Source: VMEP01 sp964414265
GTDB lineage: Bacteria; Patescibacteriota; Minisyncoccia; Phycocordibacterales; VMEP01
DNA length: 15,874 bases
Assembly (NCBI GenBank): GCA_964414265.1
Contig: CAYPVT010000016.1
Span: 1-15,874, forward strand
Direction of reading: 5' to 3'
Shown: positions 1 to 7,212 of the stretch, piece after piece
Position numbering within the stretch: position 1 is the first letter of the stretch
How the letters are laid out: every line of letters begins with the position of its first letter
Translations under genes and position numbers: made by a program
The notes under the pieces: model-generated
The model's database searches: none
Seen by the model: only the letters and a program-made list of their open reading frames with translations
Told to the model about the DNA's origin: nothing

Positions 1-105
1 TATGATGAAGGGATTAAACAGAGAGGAGTGCCATATGTGGTGGACGCATACAAAAGTTTGACTAAAAACCCATATTTTGTTATATTTCAGACACTAAATG
101 AGTAA
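1..105 (+). CDS. C-terminal fragment of an unidentified protein
   Basis: The frame is open from the first base to the TAA at 103-105 and gives 34 residues, ending in ...VIFQTLNE. Its stop overlaps the infA start by 8 bases, the tight packing expected inside a ribosomal-protein operon. The positions upstream of infA are often taken by adk or map, but the visible tail resembles neither C-terminus as I know them. The identity is therefore left open. The upstream part lies outside the window. Confidence 0.6.
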   Translation, partial: YDEGIKQRGVPYVVDAYKSLTKNPYFVIFQTLNE

Positions 106-316
106 TGAAGTTGATCCAGAATTAGTGAAAGAGGGGGTTGTAACCGAAGCGTTACCTAGCACCCTTTTTAGAGTTACGCTTAAAGATGGGTCAGAGATTC
201 TTGCTTACTTGGGAGGGAAAATGCGCTTTAACCGAATCAAGGTTTTAATCGGAGATAAGGTTTCGGTACAGCTTGACCCGTACGGTGGTAAAGGAAGGGT
301 TGTAAAAAGATTATAG
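98..316 (+). CDS. infA: Translation initiation factor IF-1
   Basis: 72 aa, the usual length for IF-1. It is a single OB-fold protein that binds the ribosomal A site on the 30S subunit during initiation. The family pattern is clear: an N-terminal KEGVVTEALPSTLFRVTL strand pair, a GKMRFNRIKVLIGDKVSVQL core and a C-terminal GRVVKRL. The ATG at 98 overlaps the preceding stop, with no Shine-Dalgarno sequence in front. Position before rpmJ and rpsM is the classical order at the end of the spc/alpha ribosomal region. Confidence is high. Confidence 0.97.
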   Translation: MSNEVDPELVKEGVVTEALPSTLFRVTLKDGSEILAYLGGKMRFNRIKVLIGDKVSVQLDPYGGKGRVVKRL

Positions 317-398
317 ATATTGTAGTATAAGAAACACGACACTCCCTGAAAAAGGGTTGGGTTCTGTTTTTGTTAGTGCAAAATTTTAAATAAAAAAA

Positions 399-512
399 AT
401 GAAAGTAAAGTCGTCGGTAAAAAAAAGATGCGCAAAATGTAAAATGGTACGCCGTAAGGGTTTAGTCGTTGTTATTTGCGATAATCCACGCCATAAACAA
501 AGACAAGGATAG
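399..512 (+). CDS. rpmJ: 50S ribosomal protein L36 (bL36)
   Basis: A 37-codon gene running from ATG at 399 to TAG at 510-512. It begins MKVKSSVKKRCAKCK and ends PRHKQRQG. The zinc ligands of the C-type L36 are all present: C11, C14, C27 and H32. L36 is a small basic zinc-ribbon protein of the large subunit. Its position between infA and rpsM is the expected one. The 82-base spacer from infA holds only a weak CCCT/AGGG hairpin that I do not call a terminator. Confidence 0.96.
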   Translation: MKVKSSVKKRCAKCKMVRRKGLVVVICDNPRHKQRQG

Positions 513-532
513 TCTTAAATTTAAGTATAAAC

Positions 533-913
533 ATGAGAATTTTTGGTATAACAGTCCCAGAACAAAAAAGATTAGAGATAGCTCTAACTGTTTTTTACGG
601 AATTGGTCGCCCAAGAGCTCAAGAAATACTTGATCGTGCTGGCGTGCCGTATGGTAAAAAAGCAACTGAATTAAGCACTGACGAAGAAGCTAAGATCCGT
701 AAAGAAATTGAATCTATAAAACTTGAAGGAGATTTGAGACGCGAAATAGGCGCCAACGTTAAGCGATTAAAAGATATCAAGTCTTATCGTGGAACAAGAC
801 ATGCAAAACGCCTTCCAGCACGCGGTCAGCGCACAAAAACTAACTCTCGTACCGTCCGTGGAAACGTTCGAAAGACGATGGGTTCAGGAAGACGTAAGGC
901 TGAAAAGACATAA
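533..913 (+). CDS. rpsM: 30S ribosomal protein S13 (uS13)
   Basis: 126 aa, close to the usual length. S13 sits in the 30S head and contacts S19, the P-site tRNA and 50S bridges. The N-terminal helix-two-turn-helix part (MRIFGITVPEQKRLEIALT and YGIGRPRAQEIL) and the basic C-terminal tail (YRGTRHAKRLPARGQRTKTN, then GSGRRKAEKT) are both intact. The tail pattern RG.RH...LP.RGQRTK.N is diagnostic. The start at 533 follows an AT-rich spacer without SD. It is followed after 6 bases by rpsK, as in the alpha operon. Confidence 0.98.
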   Translation: MRIFGITVPEQKRLEIALTVFYGIGRPRAQEILDRAGVPYGKKATELSTDEEAKIRKEIESIKLEGDLRREIGANVKRLKDIKSYRGTRHAKRLPARGQRTKTNSRTVRGNVRKTMGSGRRKAEKT

Positions 914-919
914 AATAAC

Positions 920-1354
920 ATGGGTAAAAAAAGAATTATAAAAAAAGGTGGAAGTGGAGCTGATGAAGGACTAAAGTCCCGTTCTTTGTCGAAGGTTCCA
1001 AAAAAGAAGGTTGTGTCAGGAACTCTTTATGTTGGCGCAACATACAACAACACCAAGTTACTCTTGGCTGATAAAAGCGGAAATGCTTTGTTCTGGTCAT
1101 CTTCTGGTGCACTTGGTTTTAAGGGTGCAAAAAAAGGTACTCCATTCGCAGCCGCAAAAGTTGGCGAGCTTATGGGTGAAAAAGGTTTGCTTGTTGGAAT
1201 GAAAGAGGTCAACGTTATTATAAAAGGGGTTGGCCCAGGAAGAGAATCTTCTGTTAGAGCTTTTATTTCAAAAGGAATTGACCTAGAAGGGGTTAAAGAT
1301 AAAACACCAGTCCCACATAACGGACCAAAGCCTAAGAAGCCACGAAGAATATAA
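920..1354 (+). CDS. rpsK: 30S ribosomal protein S11 (uS11)
   Basis: 144 aa with a slightly long, Lys-rich N-terminus (MGKKRIIKKGGSGADEG) before the conserved S11 fold. Key stretches are GTLYVGATYNNTKLLL, SSGALGFKGAKKGTPFAAA, KGVGPGRESSVRA and the C-terminal TPVPHNGPKPKKPRRI, which matches the universal NGCR.PK..R.-type tail with the Cys missing. S11 is part of the 30S platform with S6 and S18. It starts 6 bases after rpsM with no SD and is read in the same operon. Confidence 0.98.
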   Translation: MGKKRIIKKGGSGADEGLKSRSLSKVPKKKVVSGTLYVGATYNNTKLLLADKSGNALFWSSSGALGFKGAKKGTPFAAAKVGELMGEKGLLVGMKEVNVIIKGVGPGRESSVRAFISKGIDLEGVKDKTPVPHNGPKPKKPRRI

Positions 1355-1359
1355 ATATC

Positions 1360-1992
1360 ATGATAACCGATAAAAAATGTAAAGTTTGCCGTCGTGCTGG
1401 AGAGAAACTTTTCCTTAAAGGGGAGAAGTGTTTTACCCCAAAGTGTGTTTTTAATAAAAAACCATATGCACCAGGTAAGCTTGATTCAGAAAGAAAGCAT
1501 AAATCAACTCTTACTGAATATGGTCGCCAGCTTAAAGAAAAGCAGAAAGTTCGTAATATTTACGGTGTAAGCGAAAAGCAGTTTTCAAATTATGTTGTTA
1601 AGGCATCTGAAAAGAAATCAGGCGATCCAGCAGAGCGTCTTTATCAGAGTCTTGAGAATCGTCTTGATAACGTTACATTCCGTCTTGGTTTAGCAAAATC
1701 AAGAACAATGGCAAGACAAATGGTTTCTCATGGACACATTACAGTCAACGGAGTTCGTTCAATGGTGGCTTCAAGAGCAATTAAAATCGGAGACATCATT
1801 GCCGTTCGAGAAGGAAGTAAAGAAACAGTTCCAATTATTGAAGCTGGAAAAAGAATGTTAGACCACAAAGTACCAGGATGGATTTCTTTTGACGCAAAGA
1901 CAGGTAAGGCAGAAATAAAAAGTCTACCTGCTGAGAAAGAAAAAGATATGACAGTTAACTTACATTCGGTGATTGAATTTTATAGTCGTTAA
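1360..1992 (+). CDS. rpsD: 30S ribosomal protein S4 (uS4), zinc-binding form
   Basis: 210 aa. S4 is a primary 16S rRNA binder that nucleates 30S assembly. The N-terminus keeps the four zinc-coordinating cysteines of the C+ type (C7, C10, C24, C29), in MITDKKCKVCRRAGEKLFL. The S4 RNA-binding domain (about residues 97-160) is recognisable by LENRLDNVTFRLGLAKSR and ARQMVSHGHITVNG. The C-terminus ends in VIEFYSR, typical of the family. The N-terminus is a few residues shorter than the common MARYTGPKCK form. It starts 5 bases after rpsK with no SD. Confidence 0.98.
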   Translation: MITDKKCKVCRRAGEKLFLKGEKCFTPKCVFNKKPYAPGKLDSERKHKSTLTEYGRQLKEKQKVRNIYGVSEKQFSNYVVKASEKKSGDPAERLYQSLENRLDNVTFRLGLAKSRTMARQMVSHGHITVNGVRSMVASRAIKIGDIIAVREGSKETVPIIEAGKRMLDHKVPGWISFDAKTGKAEIKSLPAEKEKDMTVNLHSVIEFYSR

Positions 1993-2015
1993 TTTATTAA
2001 TTTTAAAAAAATATT

Positions 2016-2984
2016 ATGTCTGACCACAACATTATTTTACCCTCAAAGCCGAAAGTTATTTCGGAGGAGGAAACAAGTGCTGTTTTTGAAATCGAAGGAC
2101 TTTATCCTGGTTATGGACACACGCTAGGTAACTCTCTTCGTCGCATAATTTTATCCTCACTTCCTGGGGCGGCTATAACTGCGCTCAAGATAGACGGAGT
2201 TAGTCATGAGTTTTCTGTAATCGACGGAGTCAAAGAAGATGTTGTTGGTATTTTATTGAACTTAAAGAAGGTTCGTTTTAAACTACTTACCGACGAACCA
2301 CAGAAAGTCACCCTTTCTGTTAAAGGACCTAAGGTTGTTACCGCAAAGGATATCGTCACACCAGGACAGGTTGAGGTTTTAAATGGAGATGCTTACATCG
2401 CAGAACTTGTTGGAAAGGGCTCATCTTTAAATATTGAATTAAGTATTGAAAAAGGCCTTGGTTACGTTCCAAAAGAGGCAATGCATAAAGACAAGGTAGA
2501 CATAGGTAGTATTGCAGTAGATGCCATTTTTACCCCAATTCGTCGTGTTAATTATGAAGTTGAGAACATGCGTGTTGGTGATCGTACAGACTATAATCGC
2601 CTACGTATTTTTGTTGAGACTGATGGTACATTAACTCCCCGCGAAGCTCTTGAGAATTCTATCGAGGTTATGATTCATCAGCTTAAAGCCATCGTTGGTT
2701 TTAAAGAACCTGAAGTTGAGATTGACGGACGAGCTGTTTCTTCTTCTGGTAAAGATGAAGATGAAGGGGAGAAAGGTGAAGATGATGATGTTATGAAGAC
2801 AAGAATAGAAACTCTTGATTTTTCAACTAGAACATTAAATGCATTGACCAATGCAAACATCCGCACAATCGGTGGTTTGGCACGAAAAAAGAAAGATGAT
2901 TTACTTGAAGTCGGCGGTTTAGGAGAAAAAGGAATTCAGGAAATCAAGCGCGTGCTTGGTAATTTCGGAATCACACTAAAATAA
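2016..2984 (+). CDS. rpoA: DNA-directed RNA polymerase alpha subunit
   Basis: 322 aa. It forms the dimer platform for polymerase assembly and contacts UP elements and activators. The N-terminal domain (about 1-230) has GYGHTLGNSLRRIILSSLPG and the FTPIRRVNYEVEN segment. An acidic linker follows (about 240-258, DEDEGEKGEDDD). The C-terminal domain (about 260-322) retains the Arg and Asn (FSTRTLNAL) and the G-x-K of GLGEKG that correspond to DNA-contact residues of the E. coli domain. UP-element or activator contacts should therefore be possible. It is packed between rpsD and rplQ with a 1-base gap to rplQ. Confidence 0.98.
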   Translation: MSDHNIILPSKPKVISEEETSAVFEIEGLYPGYGHTLGNSLRRIILSSLPGAAITALKIDGVSHEFSVIDGVKEDVVGILLNLKKVRFKLLTDEPQKVTLSVKGPKVVTAKDIVTPGQVEVLNGDAYIAELVGKGSSLNIELSIEKGLGYVPKEAMHKDKVDIGSIAVDAIFTPIRRVNYEVENMRVGDRTDYNRLRIFVETDGTLTPREALENSIEVMIHQLKAIVGFKEPEVEIDGRAVSSSGKDEDEGEKGEDDDVMKTRIETLDFSTRTLNALTNANIRTIGGLARKKKDDLLEVGGLGEKGIQEIKRVLGNFGITLK

Positions 2985-2985
2985 C

Positions 2986-3342
2986 ATGCGTCACCATAAT
3001 GCAAACAGAAAATTCGGTCGTGTAAGAAAAGTGAGAAAAGCACTTATGCGTTCTCTCGCGCTTGCCCTTATTGTTCGTGGGAAGATAAAGACCACAGAAG
3101 CAAAAGCAAAAGAACTTCGACCATATATTGAAAAATTTGTTACAAGAGCAAAGAAAGATTCTCTTGCGTCAAGACGCCTTGTTGGTGCTGAATTTTTCAA
3201 TAGCACGAAAGAAGTTAAAAAACTTTTTGAAGTTATCGCCCCTAAATATGTTGAAAGACCAGGTGGTTATACACGTATAACCAAACTTTCAACACCAAGA
3301 AAGGGTGATGCAAGTAAGCTTGCTGTTATCGAATTTATATAA
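2986..3342 (+). CDS. rplQ: 50S ribosomal protein L17 (bL17)
   Basis: 118 aa, normal length. L17 lies near the peptide exit tunnel. The N-terminal signature MRHHNANRKFGR is a close variant of the universal MRH...KLGR, followed by RSLALALIVRGKIKTTEAKAKELRPYIEKF. The C-terminus has PGGYTRITKLSTPRKGDASKLAVIEFI, the RPGGYTRI...R.GD motif. It begins 1 base after the rpoA stop, the standard gene order. Confidence 0.98.
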   Translation: MRHHNANRKFGRVRKVRKALMRSLALALIVRGKIKTTEAKAKELRPYIEKFVTRAKKDSLASRRLVGAEFFNSTKEVKKLFEVIAPKYVERPGGYTRITKLSTPRKGDASKLAVIEFI

Positions 3343-3350
3343 AAAAGATT

Positions 3351-3695
3351 ATGAAATACACAATAGATGCGGAAGGTCGAACAATAGGTAGAGTCGCAGC
3401 GGAAGCAGCTTCTTTGCTTATGGGTAAAAACACAACATCTTTTGTGCGAAACAAAACACCAGAGGTTACTGTTACCGTTCTAAATTGCTCAAAAGCAAAG
3501 GTTACGGAGAAGAAAAAGAAGCAAACTCTATTTCATACTTACTCTGGATACCCTGGTGGTTTAAAAGAAAGGCGCTTAGAAGAAGTTGCCGAGAAAAAGG
3601 GTATGAAGGAAGTTATGTTAATTGCAATCACAGGAATGCTTCCTAAAAACAGACTGCAGGCTGTTATGTTAAAGAATTTGATTGTCACCGAATAA
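3351..3695 (+). CDS. rplM: 50S ribosomal protein L13 (uL13), shortened
   Basis: 114 aa, compared with about 142 in E. coli. The protein starts directly at the core strand (MKYTIDAEGRTIGRVAAEAA) and lacks both the N-terminal extension and the C-terminal tail. Core motifs are present: LLMGKN, the YSGYPGGLKERRLEE segment corresponding to HTG.PGG.K, and GMLPKNRL. L13 is an early assembly protein of the 50S subunit. The reduction at both ends fits a streamlined Patescibacteria-type ribosome. It is followed by rpsI, its usual partner. Confidence 0.95.
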   Translation: MKYTIDAEGRTIGRVAAEAASLLMGKNTTSFVRNKTPEVTVTVLNCSKAKVTEKKKKQTLFHTYSGYPGGLKERRLEEVAEKKGMKEVMLIAITGMLPKNRLQAVMLKNLIVTE

Positions 3696-3699
3696 TAAT

Positions 3700-4119
3700 A
3701 TGGAAACTACAACAAAAACAAAAAAAGAAGGACGCTATATTGAAACCGTTGGACGACGTAAAACATCTTCAGCTCGTGTTCGCGTTACCCCAGGAGCTAA
3801 AATAAACGTAATTGTTAACGACAAAGACTACAAAGAGTATTTTCCAACAGAAGAAATGCAGGGGATTATCACAGATGCTTTCAACAAAGCAAAACCACTA
3901 GAGAAATATTCTGTTACAGCACTTGTTAAAGGAGGTGGCATTCATTCTCAAGCAGAAGCTGTGCGACACGGAATAGCTCGCGCGTTATCTACAACAGATG
4001 AAGAGTTAAAGACTCGCTTAAAGAGACTCGGATACTTGAAACGTGACCCAAGAATGAAAGAAAGAAGGAAGTTCGGTTTGAAGAAAGCACGTAAAGCCCC
4101 ACAGTGGTCGAAACGTTAG
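3700..4119 (+). CDS. rpsI: 30S ribosomal protein S9 (uS9)
   Basis: 139 aa from the ATG at 3700. S9 sits in the 30S head, and its C-terminal tail reaches the P-site tRNA. The motifs YIETVGRRKTSSARVRV, VKGGGIHSQAEAVRHGIARAL and RDPRMKERRKFGLKKARKA, then PQWSKR, are diagnostic, and the terminal Lys-Arg is present. A TTG at 3682 would add six residues and overlap rplM. I prefer the ATG because the added residues are not part of the fold. This ends the ribosomal block. Confidence 0.97.
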   Translation: METTTKTKKEGRYIETVGRRKTSSARVRVTPGAKINVIVNDKDYKEYFPTEEMQGIITDAFNKAKPLEKYSVTALVKGGGIHSQAEAVRHGIARALSTTDEELKTRLKRLGYLKRDPRMKERRKFGLKKARKAPQWSKR

Positions 4120-4124
4120 TTTCC

Positions 4125-4153
4125 TTACAACAACTCAACTATTTATTTATAAT
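4125..4153 (+). promoter_or_regulatory. Promoter for grpE
   Basis: A perfect -10 hexamer TATAAT at 4148-4153 stands 17 bp after TTACAA at 4125-4130, a partial -35 match. It lies in the 73-base spacer between rpsI and grpE and would give a leader of about 33 bases. It suggests that the chaperone genes are transcribed separately from the ribosomal operon. No CIRCE inverted repeat is visible. Confidence 0.6.
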
Positions 4154-4192
4154 GTGGTCTATTTAAAAAGTAGCTCATAATTATTTAAATTT

Positions 4193-4765
4193 ATGACAGA
4201 TGAATTAAACGAAGAGGAAAATATTAAAGACGACTTTGCTTTTGAACCAGATGAAAGCGAAGGGGAGCTTTCAATTTCTAAGCAGAAGATTAAAGATCTT
4301 CGTGAGAAGTTAGAAAGTGCCTTAAAAGAAAGAGATGAATACCTTGCTGGTTGGCAGAGAGCTAAGGCAGACTATATAAATGCCAGAAAAGACGAGCTTG
4401 CGTCAGAGACAAATGCGACACGTATTGCTAGTGAGAGAATGGTTTTAGAAATATTACCAGTACTTGATAGTTTTGCTTTAGCTTTTGCCAACAAAGAATC
4501 ATGGGAAAAAGTTGACGAGAATTGGCGTAAGGGAGTTGAATACATTGCATCACAACTGAAAACATCTATAAGTAATATGGGAGTAGAGGAGATTGGTAAA
4601 ATAGGTGAAGTTTTTAACCCCAATTACCATAATGCGATAGAAAACATCCCAACTAAAGATAAGAAAAACGACCACACAGTTGCGGAAATAATTCAAAATG
4701 GATATGTTTTACGAGGAAAAGTGATAAGACCAGCAAAAGTAAAAGTTTTCGTTTTTAATGAGTAA
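4193..4765 (+). CDS. grpE: GrpE, nucleotide exchange factor of DnaK
   Basis: 190 aa, the typical size. GrpE is a homodimer that drives ADP release from DnaK. The first 30 residues are acidic and disordered-looking. A long helix and coiled coil follow (about 30-95; KIKDLREKLESALKERDEYLAGWQRAKADYINARK). The C-terminal beta domain has GVEEIGKIGEVFNPNYHNAI and GYVLRGKVIRPAKVKVF, the conserved G(Y/F).l..rviRpa.V.V pattern. It has its own promoter and sits 200 bases upstream of dnaK, its partner. Confidence 0.96.
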   Translation: MTDELNEEENIKDDFAFEPDESEGELSISKQKIKDLREKLESALKERDEYLAGWQRAKADYINARKDELASETNATRIASERMVLEILPVLDSFALAFANKESWEKVDENWRKGVEYIASQLKTSISNMGVEEIGKIGEVFNPNYHNAIENIPTKDKKNDHTVAEIIQNGYVLRGKVIRPAKVKVFVFNE

Positions 4766-4817
4766 AATATGGGAATTTTCTTAAAATCTCCATCTTTCCT
4801 TTTTTGAAAACCTTACG

Positions 4818-4860
4818 GAGCGCGATGAGCGCGAGTAGAGAAAAATTCAGCAGAATTTTA
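4818..4860. repeat. Small repeat and AT-stem hairpin between grpE and dnaK
   Basis: The 200-base spacer holds two structures. A GAGCGCGA unit occurs twice in tandem (4818-4825 and 4827-4834), which stands out as GC-rich in AT-rich DNA. Just downstream is a perfect 7-bp inverted repeat AAAATTC/GAATTTT (4842-4848 and 4853-4859) with a 4-base loop. It might help terminate grpE transcripts, but there is no clean T-tract after the stem. The function is unknown. Confidence 0.4.
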
Positions 4861-4894
4861 TCGTGTTTTTAAAAAAGGAAAAGAGAAATAATAA

Positions 4895-4922
4895 TTGACA
4901 ATTGGGAATTATTGGGTATAAT
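4895..4922 (+). promoter_or_regulatory. Consensus sigma-70-type promoter for dnaK
   Basis: Both hexamers are perfect: TTGACA at 4895-4900 and TATAAT at 4917-4922, spaced by 16 bp. The dnaK ATG is 44 bases further. I see no CIRCE element (TTAGCACTC-N9-GAGTGCTAA) around it and no sigma-32-like promoter, so heat-shock control is not evident. Strong constitutive expression is the simplest reading. Confidence 0.85.
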
Positions 4923-4965
4923 AATTTTAATTAAGATATTTAATTTATAACTTTGTAATAAAAAT

Positions 4966-6888
4966 ATGGGAAAAATAATCGGTATTGACTTAGGAACAAC
5001 AAATTCGGCTGTAGCTTTGATAGAAGGTGGCGTTCCAAAAATAATTGAAAATATTGAAGGTAATCGCACGACTCCTTCGGTTGTTGCGCTTGCTAAAAAT
5101 GGAGAAAGACTTGTTGGTTTACTTGCAAAGCGTCAAGCGGTTACAAATCCAGAAAATACAGTTTATGGAATCAAGCGTCTTATGGGTCACCGTTTTGATG
5201 ACGCAGAAGTGAAACGAGACAAGAGCTTTTCGCCATATGCTATCGAAGAAAACGAGGGTGGAGGCGTTAAGGTTAAGATGGGTGTAGATTTTTATCGTCC
5301 TGAAGAAATTTCAGCGATGATTCTTCAGAAGATAAAACATGATGTCGAAGCTAAGATTGGTGAGCCTGTAACAGAGGCGGTTATTACCGTACCAGCATAC
5401 TTTGATGATTCACAGCGTAAAGCAACAAAAGATGCTGGTAAAATTGCGGGCCTTGATGTAAAGCGCATCATTAACGAACCAACTGCCGCTGCTTTAGCGT
5501 ATGGATTTAATAAAAAGAAAAATGAGAAAATAGTTGTTTACGACTTTGGTGGAGGAACTTTTGACGTCTCTATTTTGGAAGTTGGAGACGATGTTATTGA
5601 AGTTAAAGCAACCGACGGGGACTCTCATATGGGTGGTGAAGATATCGACCAGAAGATTGTTTCTTGGATTGCAGAACAATTTAAAAAAGAAAGCGGTATT
5701 GATATTACCAAGGATGTTTTGGCGCTTCAGAGATTAAAGGAATCTGCTGAAAAAGCAAAACATGAGCTTTCGACAACGATGGAATCAGAAATTAACATTC
5801 CGTTTATAAGTTCAGATGCATCAGGACCAAAACACCTTCTTCTTAAGATGTCACGTTCGACCCTCGAAGAGCTTGCTCGTGAGTTTATTGACCGTTCTAT
5901 TGAAATCACAAAAAGAGCTTTTGAAAAGTCTCCGGTTAAAATGGGTGAAATTAATGAAATCGTAATGGTTGGTGGGCAAACACGAATGCCGGCAATTATT
6001 GCTGCGGTTAAGGAATTATTTGGTAAAGAACCAAATCGCTCTATCAACCCAGATGAAGTTGTAGCTGCAGGAGCTGCTGTTCAAGCTGGTGTTTTGCAAG
6101 GTGATGTTCGTGATATCCTATTGCTCGATGTTATTCCGCTTTCTCTTGGTATTGAGACGTTTGGAGGTGTTGCGACAAAACTTATTGAAAAGAATATGAC
6201 TATCCCAACATCGAAGTCACAGGTTTTTTCAACTGCGGCTGACAATCAAACATCTGTTGAAATACACATTGTTCAAGGCGAACGACCAATGGCGGCTGAT
6301 AATAAATCTTTGGGTAAATTTATTTTAGATGGAGTACCACCAGCACCACGCGGAATGCCTCAAGTTGAAGTTTCTCTTGATGTTGATGCCAATGGGATTC
6401 TAAATGTTACCGCTAAGGAAAAAACTTCTGGTAAAACACAAAGTATTCGTATTGAAGCAAGTTCTGGTCTAACAGACGCCGACATCGAAAGAATGACTAA
6501 AGAAGCAGAGTTGCACGCCGACGAAGATCGCAAAAAGAAAGAAGTTGCTGATCTTAAAAATGATTCAGAAATAATGGTTTATACCGCAGAAAAATCTCTT
6601 CGTGACGCGGGTGATAAAGTTCCAGCAGAAATAAAAACTTCAGTTGAAGAAAAAGTTAATGCACTAAAGGCTGTTAAAGATGGAACTGACACGGAAGCTA
6701 TAAAGAAGGCTTCGACAGAGCTTTCTCTTGAAATGCAAAAAATAGGGGAGGCAATGATGAAAGCACAGCAAGAAAGTGGGGCTAAAGAGGAGGCACCTAA
6801 AGATGGTGGCTCAGGAGCTCCTGAAGATAAAATCCACGACGCCGACTTCAAGGAAGGCGATACTGGGACGGAAGATAAAACATCGTAA
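4966..6888 (+). CDS. dnaK: Molecular chaperone DnaK (Hsp70)
   Basis: 640 aa, full length. ATP-driven cytosolic chaperone working with DnaJ and GrpE. The nucleotide-binding domain (about 1-385) has the phosphate-1 loop GIDLGTTNSAVAL, the segment EGNRTTPSVVA, VPAYFDDSQRKATKDAG, the phosphate-2 loop VYDFGGGTFDVSILEV and the adenosine motif VMVGGQTRMPAI. The linker is LLLDVIPLSLGIETFGG, with Ile where Thr or Ala is common. The substrate-binding domain and helical lid follow, ending in a Gly/Asp/Glu-rich tail from about residue 600. The start at ATG 4966 has no SD. Confidence 0.99.
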   Translation: MGKIIGIDLGTTNSAVALIEGGVPKIIENIEGNRTTPSVVALAKNGERLVGLLAKRQAVTNPENTVYGIKRLMGHRFDDAEVKRDKSFSPYAIEENEGGGVKVKMGVDFYRPEEISAMILQKIKHDVEAKIGEPVTEAVITVPAYFDDSQRKATKDAGKIAGLDVKRIINEPTAAALAYGFNKKKNEKIVVYDFGGGTFDVSILEVGDDVIEVKATDGDSHMGGEDIDQKIVSWIAEQFKKESGIDITKDVLALQRLKESAEKAKHELSTTMESEINIPFISSDASGPKHLLLKMSRSTLEELAREFIDRSIEITKRAFEKSPVKMGEINEIVMVGGQTRMPAIIAAVKELFGKEPNRSINPDEVVAAGAAVQAGVLQGDVRDILLLDVIPLSLGIETFGGVATKLIEKNMTIPTSKSQVFSTAADNQTSVEIHIVQGERPMAADNKSLGKFILDGVPPAPRGMPQVEVSLDVDANGILNVTAKEKTSGKTQSIRIEASSGLTDADIERMTKEAELHADEDRKKKEVADLKNDSEIMVYTAEKSLRDAGDKVPAEIKTSVEEKVNALKAVKDGTDTEAIKKASTELSLEMQKIGEAMMKAQQESGAKEEAPKDGGSGAPEDKIHDADFKEGDTGTEDKTS

Positions 6889-6894
6889 AATCAA

Positions 6895-6935
6895 CAAAAA
6901 AACTACTTTTTTGATAAGTAGTTTTTTTGTTTTTC
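6895..6935 (+). terminator. Rho-independent terminator after dnaK
   Basis: A perfect 14-bp stem (6895-6908 with 6916-6929; core ACTACTT/AAGTAGT) with a 7-base loop. The downstream arm is itself T-rich and is followed by more T. It begins 7 bases after the dnaK stop, so dnaJ is not simply co-transcribed with dnaK. Confidence 0.88.
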
Positions 6936-6980
6936 TTAAACTTCACCTTTATTTGTTTTTATGTATAATTCCGTATAATA

Positions 6981-7016
6981 ATCCCGTTAGAAATCACGCC
7001 GTTATGTTTACGGGAT
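6981..7016. repeat. ATCCCGT/ACGGGAT inverted repeat in dnaK-dnaJ spacer
   Basis: A perfect 7-bp inverted repeat (6981-6987 and 7010-7016) encloses 22 bases. A TATAAT at 6974-6979 lies just before it, but I find no good -35. It may be a decayed intergenic repeat or the start of a small transcript; neither can be decided from one copy. Confidence 0.4.
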
Positions 7017-7072
7017 AAAGACCAATAAAATCGATAATTAAGAATGAGAAAGACTATATTAAAATTAAACGA

Positions 7073-7093
7073 TAGAAGTATTTTATACTTCTA
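7073..7093. repeat. Perfect short hairpin, TAGAAGTAT/ATACTTCTA
   Basis: A 9-bp perfect inverted repeat (7073-7081 and 7085-7093) with a TTT loop, immediately followed by the GC-rich arm of the next repeat. There is no T-tract on either side, so it is not an obvious terminator. Confidence 0.6.
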
Positions 7094-7204
7094 ACCTGCC
7101 CGCCAAAGCCAGAGCAACGAAAGTAATTATTATAGAAAAATGATATATTTACATTATAAATTATTTAACCACACGCGTTGCTTTGGGCGATGGCAGGCGG
7201 GTTT
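7094..7204. repeat. Long imperfect inverted repeat reaching the dnaJ start
   Basis: A GC-rich arm at about 7093-7120 (AACCTGCCCGCC, then AGAGCAACG) pairs with an arm at about 7175-7204 (CGTTGCT, then GGCAGGCGGGTT). The outer 12 positions pair with one mismatch and one G-T wobble, and the inner 9 pair almost fully after a one-base bulge. The interior of about 55 bases is very AT-rich. The arms contrast strongly with the local composition. The layout resembles a MITE-like or REP-like intergenic element. The right arm ends 8 bases before the dnaJ ATG, so on mRNA it could affect dnaJ translation. Confidence 0.55.
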
Positions 7205-7212
7205 CTAATGGG

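Noticed and set aside
1..105. Naming the left-edge fragment adk or map
   Set aside because: Both are common before infA, but the visible 34 residues do not match the C-terminal patterns of either family as I know them.
317..398. Terminator between infA and rpmJ
   Set aside because: Only a 4-bp CCCT/AGGG stem with an interrupted T-stretch is present; too weak, and it would break a conserved operon.
3682..3699. TTG start for rpsI
   Set aside because: It overlaps rplM and adds residues outside the S9 fold; the ATG at 3700 is a better start.
7183..7212. Upstream TTG start for dnaJ
   Set aside because: The ten added residues are encoded by the GC-rich inverted-repeat arm; the J-domain starts naturally at the ATG 7213.
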